DNA from: Sulfurimonas sp.
GTDB lineage: Bacteria; Campylobacterota; Campylobacteria; Campylobacterales; Sulfurimonadaceae
DNA: 39,954 nucleotides
Assembly (NCBI GenBank): GCA_027056465.1
Contig: JALUKS010000033.1
Coordinates: forward strand, 1 to 39,954
Direction of reading: 5' to 3'
Below are positions 1-9,499 of this stretch, piece by piece. The notes under the pieces were generated by a model. That model was not told the origin of the DNA and searched no databases. It saw nothing but the letters and a program-made list of their open reading frames with translations. The position numbers were made by a program, and so were the translations under genes. Numbering within the stretch: position 1 is the first letter of the stretch; each line of letters begins with the position of its first letter.

Positions 1-808
1 CATTCGTAATAAACTGCAAAATATCAAAAGGGTTATAAATATCATCTTTTAAGAAGTTATAACCATTATAAAAGTTTTTAAGTCTCTCTAAATCAACACC
101 ATCAAGGTAAGGTAAAAACTGAGTTTCAATATCTTCTTGAGTATAACCACAAATATTTCCAAACTTAGGGTTTAAGCTTATATCTGTAAGCATATTTAAA
201 CCACTAAAGATTGATGCTCTACTAAATTTACTCACGCCTGTGAGAAAAGCAAACTTAATATATCTATCGTTATCTTTAAGTTGAGAATATAATCTTTTTA
301 GAATCTCTCTACACTCTTTGGCTACTTCCATTTGGTCTAGGTTATCAAGGATTGGTTTATCGTATTCATCTATAAGAATTACTACTTTTTTATTATGTTT
401 TTTATAAGCTATCTGAATGAGTTCAGAAAAGCACATCGCATAATCATCATTGCGTTTACACTCAATATTGAGTGATTGGGATATATCATCTATATTCTTA
501 TATATGTTCGTTATAAGTTCTTTAGTACTTCTATTACCAGAAAAGCTTAGTTTCAATACTGGATATTTATCTTCCCAGTCCCATTTATCATAGATATACA
601 AATCTTCAAAATACTCTTTTTTACCCTCAAAGATATTATGTAGAGTATCAATAAAAAGAGACTTTCCAAATCTTCGTGGACGGGAGAGGAAGAAGTACCT
701 TCCAGCACTATTTATGAGACTAAGAGCATCTTGTGTTTTATCAATATAAAAAAGATTATCTTCTCTTATATCTGAAAATGTTTGTATTCCTACTGGGAGT
801 TTTTGCAT
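1..808 (-). CDS. AAA-ATPase-like / PD-(D/E)XK nuclease superfamily protein, C-terminus cut by window edge
   Basis: Reverse-strand frame from CAT at 806-808 reads MQKLPVGIQTFSDIREDNLFYIDKTQ...FLSRPRRFGKSLF...VVILIDEYDKPI. Walker A and B plus the YIDKT motif fit the AAA-ATPase-like (PF09820-type) family. Open to position 1; missing from the ORF track because it is truncated. Confidence 0.85.
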   Translation of the reverse strand, partial: MQKLPVGIQTFSDIREDNLFYIDKTQDALSLINSAGRYFFLSRPRRFGKSLFIDTLHNIFEGKKEYFEDLYIYDKWDWEDKYPVLKLSFSGNRSTKELITNIYKNIDDISQSLNIECKRNDDYAMCFSELIQIAYKKHNKKVVILIDEYDKPILDNLDQMEVAKECREILKRLYSQLKDNDRYIKFAFLTGVSKFSRASIFSGLNMLTDISLNPKFGNICGYTQEDIETQFLPYLDGVDLERLKNFYNGYNFLKDDIYNPFDILQFITN

Positions 809-891
809 TCTTAAATCCTTTCAAGTTGAATAATTTATTAAGTGTATTTTAGCTAAAAGAAGAGAATGTGAGTCTCTTCATAGTAAATTTA

Positions 892-1371
892 CTACATCAT
901 AATTGCTGAGACTATCATCACTACTTTAAGAGTTATAAGAAGCATAAAGCCTGCATAGAGCCATACAACCCATTGATTATATCCACCCACTTCTTGCATA
1001 GTCTCAATACGAGTCTCTTCATCCTCAATGTTTGCTTCTATCTCGAGGAGTTTACTTTTAAAACCTTTATAAACGAAGTATGTACTATAGCCACCAGAGA
1101 GGAGCATAAGAATGATACTCATAAAAGGAATTATACCAATACTTATGGAGAGGAAGAAGAGAACAACTGCAGGTATGTACTGTTTACGGTAGAGTAAAAA
1201 CATAAATCCAAGACCAAAAGCCCACCAAGACCAGTTCCATTTCATATTGTCAATACCGTTAACATCGAATTTTGAAAAGGCAAGTTGGTACCAAAGAGTT
1301 TCCTTGTCTTTGGCAATATAAGCTTCTATCATCTTGTTGTAGTAATTATTATCTCTTGGTGTTTGCATCAA
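892..1371 (-). CDS. small integral membrane protein (DUF2628-like)
   Basis: 159 aa ORF with hydrophobic segments and a WNWSWWAFGLGFMFLLYRKQY motif typical of DUF2628-like proteins. Confidence 0.7.
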   Translation of the reverse strand: MMQTPRDNNYYNKMIEAYIAKDKETLWYQLAFSKFDVNGIDNMKWNWSWWAFGLGFMFLLYRKQYIPAVVLFFLSISIGIIPFMSIILMLLSGGYSTYFVYKGFKSKLLEIEANIEDEETRIETMQEVGGYNQWVVWLYAGFMLLITLKVVMIVSAIMM

Positions 1372-1475
1372 ATCTCCACATCATTTAAGTAAACAATTGT
1401 AGCCAAAAATCCTAAATTATCTTCTTTTAATTACAAATTCTGTATAATCGTAATAATTATTATAGAGGTACTTAT

Positions 1476-1946
1476 ATGAGCATACAACCCCAATATCGTC
1501 CAAATGTGGCGATGATTATTGTTTCACACCGTTATCCAGAGAAAAAAGAGATTTTTATTGCAGAACGCAATGATCTTTTAGGCATTTGGCAGTTTCCTCA
1601 AGGGGGAATTGATAATGGTGAAGAGGTTAAAGAGGCACTTTTTCGAGAGATGGAAGAGGAGATAGGGACGAATGATGCAGAGATTATTGCAGAGTATCCA
1701 GCGTGGATCTCTTATGATTTTCCTACTAAAATAGCTGAGAAGATGAAGCCTTACAAAGGGCAAACGCAACGCTACTTTCTTCTGAAATTTGGAGAAAATG
1801 CAGAGATAAATCTTGCAACAGAACATCCTGAATTTTCAGATCATAAGTTTGTAAGTGTAGAAGATCTACTTGACTTAACGGCACACTTTAAAAAGCCTGT
1901 TTATGAGAAGGTCGTAAATTATTTTAAAGATGAAGGGTTGTTGTAG
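1476..1946 (+). CDS. rppH: RNA pyrophosphohydrolase (Nudix)
   Basis: YRPNVAMIIVS start and Nudix box GGIDNGEEVKEALFREMEEEIG; adjacent to lysC. Confidence 0.93.
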   Translation: MSIQPQYRPNVAMIIVSHRYPEKKEIFIAERNDLLGIWQFPQGGIDNGEEVKEALFREMEEEIGTNDAEIIAEYPAWISYDFPTKIAEKMKPYKGQTQRYFLLKFGENAEINLATEHPEFSDHKFVSVEDLLDLTAHFKKPVYEKVVNYFKDEGLL

Positions 1947-3158
1947 ATGTTAATAGTACAAAAGTTCGGTGGTACAAGTGTTGGCGATTTAGAGCGCATT
2001 CAAAATGTAGCAAATCGTGTGAGTGCTAGTGTCAAAGAGGGCAACGATGTCGTTGTTGTCGTCTCTGCGATGAGTGGTGAGACAAATAAGCTCGTAGGGT
2101 ATGCAGAGCATTTCTCAAAAAATCCTGCTGCACCTGAGATGGATATGCTTCTGAGTTCTGGTGAGCGAGTAACGGCTTCACTCCTCTCTATAGCACTACA
2201 AGAGATGGGGCATAAGGCAACTGCGATGAGTGGGCGTAAAGCTGGAATAGTGACAGATATTCACCATACGAAGGCACACATAGAGCATATAGACCCATCA
2301 GCGATGCAAGAGGCTATCAAAGAGGGGAAGATTATCGTTGTTGCAGGTTTTCAAGGGGTTAATCAAGCAGGAGATGTTACGACTTTAGGTCGTGGTGGGA
2401 GTGATCTCTCAGCAGTCGCTATCGCTGGATCACTCGGAGCTGACCTTTGTGAGATATATACAGATGTAAGTGGTATCTACACAACTGACCCACGCATTGA
2501 GCCTAAGGCGAAGAAGCTTGATAAAATCTCCTATGAAGAGATGTTAGAACTCGCTTCACTCGGTGCAAAAGTCCTACAAAATCGTTCAGTAGAGATGGCA
2601 AAAAAACTGGGTGTAAATTTAGTCACAAGAACAAGTTTCTCAAACGAAGAGGGAACATTAATAACAGAAGAGGAAAACATTATGGAAGCACCATTAGTAA
2701 GTGGAATAGCATTAGATAGAGACCAAGCACGTATCTCACTTATGGGAGTCAAAGATCGCCCCGGTATAGCGTCTGACATTTTTAATAAGTTGGCGACTGC
2801 TGAGGTAAATGTAGATATGATTATCCAAAATAAGGCACATGATGGGGCAACAAATATTGACTTTACTGTTCCTGTTGGCGATTTAACTGATGCGAAAAAA
2901 GTTGTAGATAGTTTTGTAAAAGATGGAGAGATTAAAGATGACTCTTACAATGAAGATATTTGTAAAGTCTCTGTCGTTGGTGTCGGTATGCGAAGTCACA
3001 CTGGCGTTGCGGCTCGTGCATTTGCTACGATGGCAGACAACAATATCAACATAAATATGATTTCGACTTCAGAGATAAAAGTCTCTATGATGATAGATGA
3101 GAAGTATGCAGAACTTGCTGTTCGTGGTCTTCATGAGACTTACGAGCTAGATAAGTAG
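1947..3158 (+). CDS. lysC: aspartate kinase
   Basis: MLIVQKFGGTSVGDLERI start, TTLGRGGSDLSAVAIA motif, C-terminal ACT domains. Confidence 0.97.
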   Translation: MLIVQKFGGTSVGDLERIQNVANRVSASVKEGNDVVVVVSAMSGETNKLVGYAEHFSKNPAAPEMDMLLSSGERVTASLLSIALQEMGHKATAMSGRKAGIVTDIHHTKAHIEHIDPSAMQEAIKEGKIIVVAGFQGVNQAGDVTTLGRGGSDLSAVAIAGSLGADLCEIYTDVSGIYTTDPRIEPKAKKLDKISYEEMLELASLGAKVLQNRSVEMAKKLGVNLVTRTSFSNEEGTLITEEENIMEAPLVSGIALDRDQARISLMGVKDRPGIASDIFNKLATAEVNVDMIIQNKAHDGATNIDFTVPVGDLTDAKKVVDSFVKDGEIKDDSYNEDICKVSVVGVGMRSHTGVAARAFATMADNNININMISTSEIKVSMMIDEKYAELAVRGLHETYELDK

Positions 3159-3162
3159 TCGT

Positions 3163-3726
3163 ATGTCTAGCACTTTTTCACCTGATTTTGCTCAGTGGAG
3201 TTTGGATGCTATCCGTGAAGAGGGTAGTAGTCTCTCATGGCTTGAAGAACAGCGTTTTGAGTGGTCGAAGACTACTGCTTATGCACTTGAACAGGTACTT
3301 GAGGGAAAGAGTATTATTCTTATTACCGATGAGAAACGCAACTGGTTGGAACAGTATATACTCTCCTCTTTGAACTCTGAGTCGCCAAATCGTCCTCTTA
3401 TTCCTATCGTGAGTATTGATGCACTTTTTGTGCATTATGGTTCTATTAGTGGTGGGGAGATGATTGATGTTGTTGATGATATGATTTCACTTTCGCATAA
3501 AGATGATTACTTCTTTTGGTACATTGGCAAAGGCGATGACAAACGCAGTGACATAGCCAAAAGAAAAGACAATAGCTACTTCTGGATGTTTGATGAGGAT
3601 TTCAATGATGCCTTTACACTTAAATCTTATGATAAACATTTAGATATAAAACTTCTACAACTCTATAAACTCTTTGATGCTTCATTAAACGCAACAATGT
3701 TTGGAGAGGTTGATGCAAGCTCATAG
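3163..3726 (+). CDS. hobA: DnaA-interacting initiation protein HobA
   Basis: 187 aa ORF with WSLDAIREEG..WLEEQRFEW and FFWYIGKG; sits between lysC and holB as in Helicobacter. Confidence 0.8.
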   Translation: MSSTFSPDFAQWSLDAIREEGSSLSWLEEQRFEWSKTTAYALEQVLEGKSIILITDEKRNWLEQYILSSLNSESPNRPLIPIVSIDALFVHYGSISGGEMIDVVDDMISLSHKDDYFFWYIGKGDDKRSDIAKRKDNSYFWMFDEDFNDAFTLKSYDKHLDIKLLQLYKLFDASLNATMFGEVDASS

Positions 3727-4336
3727 CGAGGTAAAAGGGCATATTGTTATCTCTGATGATATTGAAGGCGAGGTGGCAAGGCTTGAAGAGGAGTTAGCTC
3801 CCTCTCGTGTTGTGAAGTTTATCGTGACTGATGAGAGTTTTAAGATAGAGCATGCTAAAGCAGTTCTTGCTGAGTCTTACATTAGTGAGTCGCAAACAAA
3901 GTATATCATCTTAGGGGCAAGTGACCTGACCGATGTCGCACAAAACTCTCTTCTTAAACTCTTAGAAGAGCCTCCAAAAAACATAGAATTTATCATCATA
4001 AGTCCTACAAAATCAAACCTTCTCCCTACAGTTCGCTCGCGTTTGCCTATACTAAAAGTGAGTTCTTCTCATCAAAAAGTGGCTATTGAACTTAATCTTG
4101 CACGACTCGATTATAAAGAAGTTTTTGCCTTTTTAAAAGAGCATGCTCGTGTGAAAAAAGAGGATGCAAAAGATCTTGTTCAAGCACTCTTCTTTAGAGC
4201 GACTGTTACGGATATGCTTATTCTTACACCTCTGCAACTAGAAAATTTCGATAAAGCATATAGACTTTTAACACTCAACTCAAGACCTCAAAGTGTCTTA
4301 GCTATGATACTTATGAGTTTCGCAAGAGAGAGATGA
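3701..4336 (+). CDS. holB: DNA polymerase III subunit delta'
   Basis: AQNSLLKLLEEPPKNIEFIIISPTKSNLLPTVRSRLPIL motif. Start ambiguous (3701 or 3713); overlaps the hobA end. Confidence 0.88.
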   Translation: MERLMQAHSEVKGHIVISDDIEGEVARLEEELAPSRVVKFIVTDESFKIEHAKAVLAESYISESQTKYIILGASDLTDVAQNSLLKLLEEPPKNIEFIIISPTKSNLLPTVRSRLPILKVSSSHQKVAIELNLARLDYKEVFAFLKEHARVKKEDAKDLVQALFFRATVTDMLILTPLQLENFDKAYRLLTLNSRPQSVLAMILMSFARER

Positions 4337-5478
4337 TGATAGTCGAGAAATTAAACGCAGAGATGGATGTTAAGCACTTTTTAGAGCGACTTGGTGTCGA
4401 TGGTGGTGGTCTTTCTATCTTAGCATCTAAAGCAAAAACTCATCTCATAAGTATAAAAAATCTTCATGTCGGTGGGGCAAATATACTCAAACAAGATGCT
4501 CTCTCTGTGGGGGCTGACCTAGCTGTACCTCGTGGAACTGTTTTAGCAAAAACACCACAAGTGGACTGCCTCCTCATAGCAACAACAGCCCAACTTCAAA
4601 AGCTTGCTCGTAAAGAACTTGCTCAACCCTTTGGACTCAAAGAGTTGGCCTCTAAACTCAAAACTATAGTGAATGTTAAAAAGCCAAAAACTGTAGAAGT
4701 TATGGGTATTATAAACGCGAATGATGATAGTTTTTTTTCAGGGAGTAGATTTATAGCCGAAGATGCTATAGTAAAAATAGAGAAGATGATAGAAGAGGGT
4801 GCTACTATTATCGATATAGGTGGCGTTTCTTCGGCTCCTAATGCTAAGAGTATAAGTGAAGATGAAGAGCTTTTACGAGTCAAGCCCATAGCCGATATGA
4901 TACAAAAGAAAAAAATTTATGAGAGAGTGGCATTCAGTATAGACTCCTATATGCCAAAAGTTATTGAGTATGCTTTAAACGCAGGGTTTACAATAGTAAA
5001 TGATATTACAGGACTAAAAAGTGATGAGGTTTGTCGTATCTGTGCTAAATACAGTGCAAAAGTCGTTATAATGCATATGCAGGGAAATCCTCAAACGATG
5101 CAGGATAATCCACATTATGAAAATATTTTAGAGGATATATCAAGCTTTTTTCAAGAGCAAATAGTTAAGGCTGAGAGTTTTGGTATAAAAGATATTGTTT
5201 TAGATGTAGGTATCGGATTTGGTAAGAGATTAGAAGATAACCTTATTCTTATCAAGCATTTAGAACATTTCTTGACTCTCGGGTATCCTCTCTTGGTAGG
5301 TGCATCAAGAAAATCGATGATAGCAAAGATAGACAATTCTAAAGTTGAAGAGAGGCTAGCTGGAACATTGGCTATCCATTTAGAGGCTATAAGAAATGGT
5401 GCTTCGATTTTGAGAGTACATGATGTTTTTGAGCATACACAAGCAGTTAAAGTTCAAGAAAGATTAGAAAACATATAA
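4333..5478 (+). CDS. folP: dihydropteroate synthase
   Basis: VMGIINANDDSFFSGSRF, GATIIDIGGVSSAPNA and DPxxGFGK-like VGIGFGKRLEDN motifs. Confidence 0.93.
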   Translation: MMIVEKLNAEMDVKHFLERLGVDGGGLSILASKAKTHLISIKNLHVGGANILKQDALSVGADLAVPRGTVLAKTPQVDCLLIATTAQLQKLARKELAQPFGLKELASKLKTIVNVKKPKTVEVMGIINANDDSFFSGSRFIAEDAIVKIEKMIEEGATIIDIGGVSSAPNAKSISEDEELLRVKPIADMIQKKKIYERVAFSIDSYMPKVIEYALNAGFTIVNDITGLKSDEVCRICAKYSAKVVIMHMQGNPQTMQDNPHYENILEDISSFFQEQIVKAESFGIKDIVLDVGIGFGKRLEDNLILIKHLEHFLTLGYPLLVGASRKSMIAKIDNSKVEERLAGTLAIHLEAIRNGASILRVHDVFEHTQAVKVQERLENI

Positions 5479-5500
5479 AAATCTCCTAAAGGAATTAGAT

Positions 5501-6841
5501 ATGAAATTTCCACTTATTAGTGATATAGCAAGTACAAGTGTTGTATCTGTAGATATTAATGCGACAGTTGCTCAGGCAATAGATGAAATGATTAATAATA
5601 ATCATAGAAATATTGTGGTGAAAGATCATAATGTTTTTTATATATTTACAGTTTTAGATGTCTTAAATATTCAAACATCAGATATACCCTTAGAAACAAA
5701 GCTTGCAGAAATTGATTTACATAAAATTTCTATTATTGATAGGGATAAGAATGTTTTGGATGCACTTGAATACTTGAATGATCCCTTGGAGTATATATGT
5801 GTGGTAAATAAGGATAAGAGCCTCTATGGTCTCATCACACATACTGATATAACAAGTAATATCGACCCAGATACATTGATGGATAACTTCTATTTAGAAG
5901 ATTTTTTAAAATTAGGTAGACGAGTGAAGTGGGTAGGAAAAGATGATATAACGCTGAAACTTCTTGATGCTATGCTACATGGCTCTTTTGATAATGTCAT
6001 AATAGTAGAAAATCGTAAGCCTATAGGTATTTTAACTACAAAAGATGTGATGAAACTCATCAAAAATAAAAGTAATCTCTCCTTAAGTGTTTCTCATTAT
6101 ATGTCATATCCTGTTGACACTATTTCTAAAAGTGCAACTATAAAAGAGGCTCTCGCTTTTGTAAAAGAGAAAAACTATAAACGAGTTGTTGTCGTTGAAG
6201 AGGATGGAACTCTCTCTGGAATTATTGGACAAAAAGAGCTTATCTCTTTAACCTATTCGAGATGGGCTGTGCTTATGAAAGAGTATCAAAGTGAACTCAG
6301 TGAGATTAACAATATGTTAGAGAGTAAAAATAGAGAGTATGAGCTTATAGCTTCTACCGACTCTCTCACTGGTCTTTATAATCGCCATAAGTTCTCAGAA
6401 CTTTATCTCTCCTCATATACTTCTATGATTCAAAGAGAGAATGCAATGTCTCTTATAATGGTAGATATAGACTTCTTTAAGAAGGTGAATGATACCTATG
6501 GACATAATGTTGGAGATAAGGTGCTTGTTCAAGTCTCCCATTCGCTTTTAAGAACATTAAGAAATATTGATATTGTATGTCGCTGGGGAGGAGAAGAGTT
6601 TGTTATGCTTCTTCCAACAGCTTCCCTGCAAAATGCTGAAATTTTAGCTGAAAAATTAAGGGCTGGAATTCATAGTTTGGATATAGATATTGTGGGTTCT
6701 GTTACTGTAAGCCTTGGCGTTTGTGAAGTAAGAGAGGGTGAGAGTATGGAAGATGCGATAGGAAGAGCAGACCAAGCTCTCTACCTTGCAAAAAAATCAG
6801 GTAGAGATTGTGTGAAGACAGAGTTGGATTTACAAAGTTAA
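5501..6841 (+). CDS. CBS-domain diguanylate cyclase (GGDEF)
   Basis: Several CBS-like repeats, then DSLTGLYNRHKF and RNIDIVCRWGGEEF (intact GGEEF, with RxxD I-site at RNID). Confidence 0.92.
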   Translation: MKFPLISDIASTSVVSVDINATVAQAIDEMINNNHRNIVVKDHNVFYIFTVLDVLNIQTSDIPLETKLAEIDLHKISIIDRDKNVLDALEYLNDPLEYICVVNKDKSLYGLITHTDITSNIDPDTLMDNFYLEDFLKLGRRVKWVGKDDITLKLLDAMLHGSFDNVIIVENRKPIGILTTKDVMKLIKNKSNLSLSVSHYMSYPVDTISKSATIKEALAFVKEKNYKRVVVVEEDGTLSGIIGQKELISLTYSRWAVLMKEYQSELSEINNMLESKNREYELIASTDSLTGLYNRHKFSELYLSSYTSMIQRENAMSLIMVDIDFFKKVNDTYGHNVGDKVLVQVSHSLLRTLRNIDIVCRWGGEEFVMLLPTASLQNAEILAEKLRAGIHSLDIDIVGSVTVSLGVCEVREGESMEDAIGRADQALYLAKKSGRDCVKTELDLQS

Positions 6842-8484
6842 ATCATAATCCCACGAATCATATAAAATAGGACAGCAGATAAAATAGCAGCAGCTGGAAC
6901 AGTGATAAGCCATGCAGCAATGATTTTTTTAACAGCATCGCGTTTTACATACTCTACTTTTTTTGCTTCTTTGATATGCTTTTTAGTAGTTTTTATAATC
7001 TTTTTTTCCTCTGCAACAAGCTTGTAAAGTTCTACTATTCTCTCATACTCTTCCTTACTCTTTTGCTCTTTATTTTCTAATGTTGCAAGTTCAGATTTGT
7101 ATGCAGAGCGGATGTTTTTTTCATCTTTGATGATGTCTTTATCCTCTTTTATGAGATCTGTAGCATCATTTTTATACATATACTCTCTTAAAAAGCCAAC
7201 ACCAAAAACACCACCGATAGCAATGTGGGTTGAAGATACAGGAAGTCCTAACTGTGAAGCGATAATAACAGTGATTGATGCAGCCATAGCAATAGAAAAA
7301 GCACGAATCTGATCTAGCTCAGTGATCTCACTTCCCACAGTTCTAATAAGTTTTGGACCATAAAGTCCAAGACCAAGAGCAATACCTAAGGCACCAACTC
7401 CCATAACCCATAGTGGAATACTTGCCTTAGAAGAGATACCACCATTGACTACTGCATCATTGATAGCTGCGAGTGGTCCGATGGCGTTTGCTACATCATT
7501 TGCACCATGAGCAAAAGAGAGTAGGGCAGCTGCAAAGATAAGAGGGATAGTAAAGAGTAAGTTGACAGACTCTTTTGAGTTTTCTATCTTTTTTGTACTA
7601 GAAGCAAGTTTAGCTTTCACTATCAAGTAGATTGTAACGGCAACTACACCACCCATGATAAGAGCGGTTAAAAATGTTGGCTTTTTACTCATCTCTATAC
7701 TTACAAGTGGAAGAAGGTTGAGTATATCTACAACTTGTGGCCAGATCTTTTTCAGCCCTTTGAGTGTCAGGTATGTGATAAATGCCCAAGACATAATGGC
7801 TACAAATACTGGAACCCAAGTCTGTGCAGCTTTTACTTTATCTTCTTTGTGGAGTATAGATTTTTTAATAGAGTATAAAAATGCTGCAGCGATAAGCCCA
7901 CCAAGAACAGGTGATATTACCCATGAAGCAGCAATTTTTCCCATAGTTGTCCATGATACGATGCTAAAACCAGCGGCTGCGACACCTGCACCCATAACCC
8001 CACCGACTATAGAGTGTGTTGTAGATACTGGCGCTTTCATCATTGTTGCAAAGTTTAGCCAGAGAGCTGCTGCTAAGAGTGCTGCCATCATCGCCCAGAT
8101 AAATGGATCAGCATTGCCACCAAACGCAGAGATATCTATGATCCCTTTTTTGATGGTTTTGACAACTTCTCCACCAGCAATAAGGGCACCACTTGCTTCA
8201 AATATTGCCGCTATAACAATGGCCATAGTCATTGTCATAGCTTTAGAACCAACTGCTGGACCTACATTATTCGCAACATCATTGGCTCCGATATTCATAG
8301 CCATGTAAGCACCTATAAGTGCTGCTACTGCTAGGAACATATTGTTGGGAATACCACCATTATTTAAAAAGCTAAAGGTTAAAACAGCTATCATAAAGAA
8401 GAGAGCTAAACCTAAACGGGTAAAGTCGGTACTGCTTTTTTTAATCGCCTCTTCTTCTAGCTTTTTCATAGTCTGCATTTGCAT
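6838..8484 (-). CDS. inorganic phosphate transporter, PiT family
   Basis: Duplicated PiT signatures GANDVANNVGPAVGS and GANDVANAIGPLAAI; VSTTHSIVGG and VSSTHIAIGG. Confidence 0.93.
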   Translation of the reverse strand: MQMQTMKKLEEEAIKKSSTDFTRLGLALFFMIAVLTFSFLNNGGIPNNMFLAVAALIGAYMAMNIGANDVANNVGPAVGSKAMTMTMAIVIAAIFEASGALIAGGEVVKTIKKGIIDISAFGGNADPFIWAMMAALLAAALWLNFATMMKAPVSTTHSIVGGVMGAGVAAAGFSIVSWTTMGKIAASWVISPVLGGLIAAAFLYSIKKSILHKEDKVKAAQTWVPVFVAIMSWAFITYLTLKGLKKIWPQVVDILNLLPLVSIEMSKKPTFLTALIMGGVVAVTIYLIVKAKLASSTKKIENSKESVNLLFTIPLIFAAALLSFAHGANDVANAIGPLAAINDAVVNGGISSKASIPLWVMGVGALGIALGLGLYGPKLIRTVGSEITELDQIRAFSIAMAASITVIIASQLGLPVSSTHIAIGGVFGVGFLREYMYKNDATDLIKEDKDIIKDEKNIRSAYKSELATLENKEQKSKEEYERIVELYKLVAEEKKIIKTTKKHIKEAKKVEYVKRDAVKKIIAAWLITVPAAAILSAVLFYMIRGIMI

Positions 8485-9108
8485 CTATTTACCTTCGCTT
8501 TTTACATAGGCTTTTATGATTTCAACACGATTTTTAGGCTTGCTGCCATTAACTGGAGTATTATTTAGTTTTGCTAAGGTTGCCATAGAATTAGGGGTTA
8601 CTTGACCGAAGATAGTGTGACGGCCATTGAGCCAAGGAGTTGGTGCTGTTGTTATGAAAAACTGGCTTCCATTTGTAGAAGGACCACGGTTTGCCATGGC
8701 TAGTACTCCAGCTTTATCAAAAGTCTTATCCTTAAACTCATCTTTGAAATCTTTATGCCAGATACTCTCACCACCACGACCACTCTCAGTAGGATCTCCA
8801 CCTTGAATCATAAAGTCCTTGATAATTCTGTGAAATGCTATATGGTTATAATAGCCATTTTTTATATGTGTCATGAAGTTTTCTACTGCAAGTGGTGCTA
8901 CATCTGGGAAGAGTTCTATCTCAAGAGATCCCATAGTTGTATCTAAAACTACTATAGGATTGAGAGTCTCTGCTGTATCTGGCATCTGCTTACTTAGTTC
9001 AGAAATAGTAGTTTTCGGTGCTGTTGTAGGTGTAGAAGAGTTAGAACCACATGCACTAAAGAAGAGAGTAGTCATAAGTGCTAGAAGTGTAAGAATTTTT
9101 TTTGTCAT
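8485..9108 (-). CDS. cyclophilin-type peptidyl-prolyl isomerase, predicted lipoprotein
   Basis: FHRIIKDFMIQGGDPT, GSQFFITT and HTIFGQV cyclophilin motifs; lipobox LFFSAC. Start placed at the internal ATG (MTKKILT) rather than 9123. Confidence 0.9.
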   Translation of the reverse strand: MTKKILTLLALMTTLFFSACGSNSSTPTTAPKTTISELSKQMPDTAETLNPIVVLDTTMGSLEIELFPDVAPLAVENFMTHIKNGYYNHIAFHRIIKDFMIQGGDPTESGRGGESIWHKDFKDEFKDKTFDKAGVLAMANRGPSTNGSQFFITTAPTPWLNGRHTIFGQVTPNSMATLAKLNNTPVNGSKPKNRVEIIKAYVKSEGK

Positions 9109-9109
9109 T

Positions 9110-9499
9110 TTATTTTTCCTCAAGTGTTAAACATATAGAGTTGATACAGTAACGCTGACCTGTAGGTGCTGGACCATCAGGAAAAACATGTCCAAGGTGT
9201 GCATCACAAGTAGCACATATAACTTCAACACGCATCATACCGTGTGTGTTATCTTTTATCTCGGTTACTGCATCTTCAATCGTCTCAAAGAAACTAGGCC
9301 AACCTGTCCCAGAGTCAAACTTTGTATCTGATTCAAAAAGAGGTGCACCACAACATACACATTTGTAGGTACCTTCGCCTTTATAGTCGTAAAATTCTCC
9401 AGAAAATGGAGCTTCTGTGCCATGCATTCTGCATACTGAGAAAGCTTCAGGAGTTAGCTGTGCTCTCCACTCTGATTCACTCTTTAGTACTCTGTTCAT
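9110..9499 (-). CDS. msrB: peptide-methionine (R)-S-oxide reductase
   Basis: GTGWPSFF, CxxC zinc motifs and RYCINSICL. Confidence 0.95.
   Translation of the reverse strand: MNRVLKSESEWRAQLTPEAFSVCRMHGTEAPFSGEFYDYKGEGTYKCVCCGAPLFESDTKFDSGTGWPSFFETIEDAVTEIKDNTHGMMRVEVICATCDAHLGHVFPDGPAPTGQRYCINSICLTLEEK

Noticed and set aside
1451-1462. TAATAATTATTA palindrome upstream of rppH
   Set aside because: Only A/T and common by chance in this AT-rich genome; no second copy with fixed spacing seen.
5501-6841. c-di-GMP cassette formed by the GGDEF gene and the HD-GYP gene at 36220
   Set aside because: Both proteins look catalytically intact but lie about 30 kb apart with no linkage; ordinary signalling genes.
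7655-8308. 217 aa plus-strand ORF
   Set aside because: Entirely antisense to the well-supported PiT gene, with low-complexity mirror-image composition; a shadow ORF.
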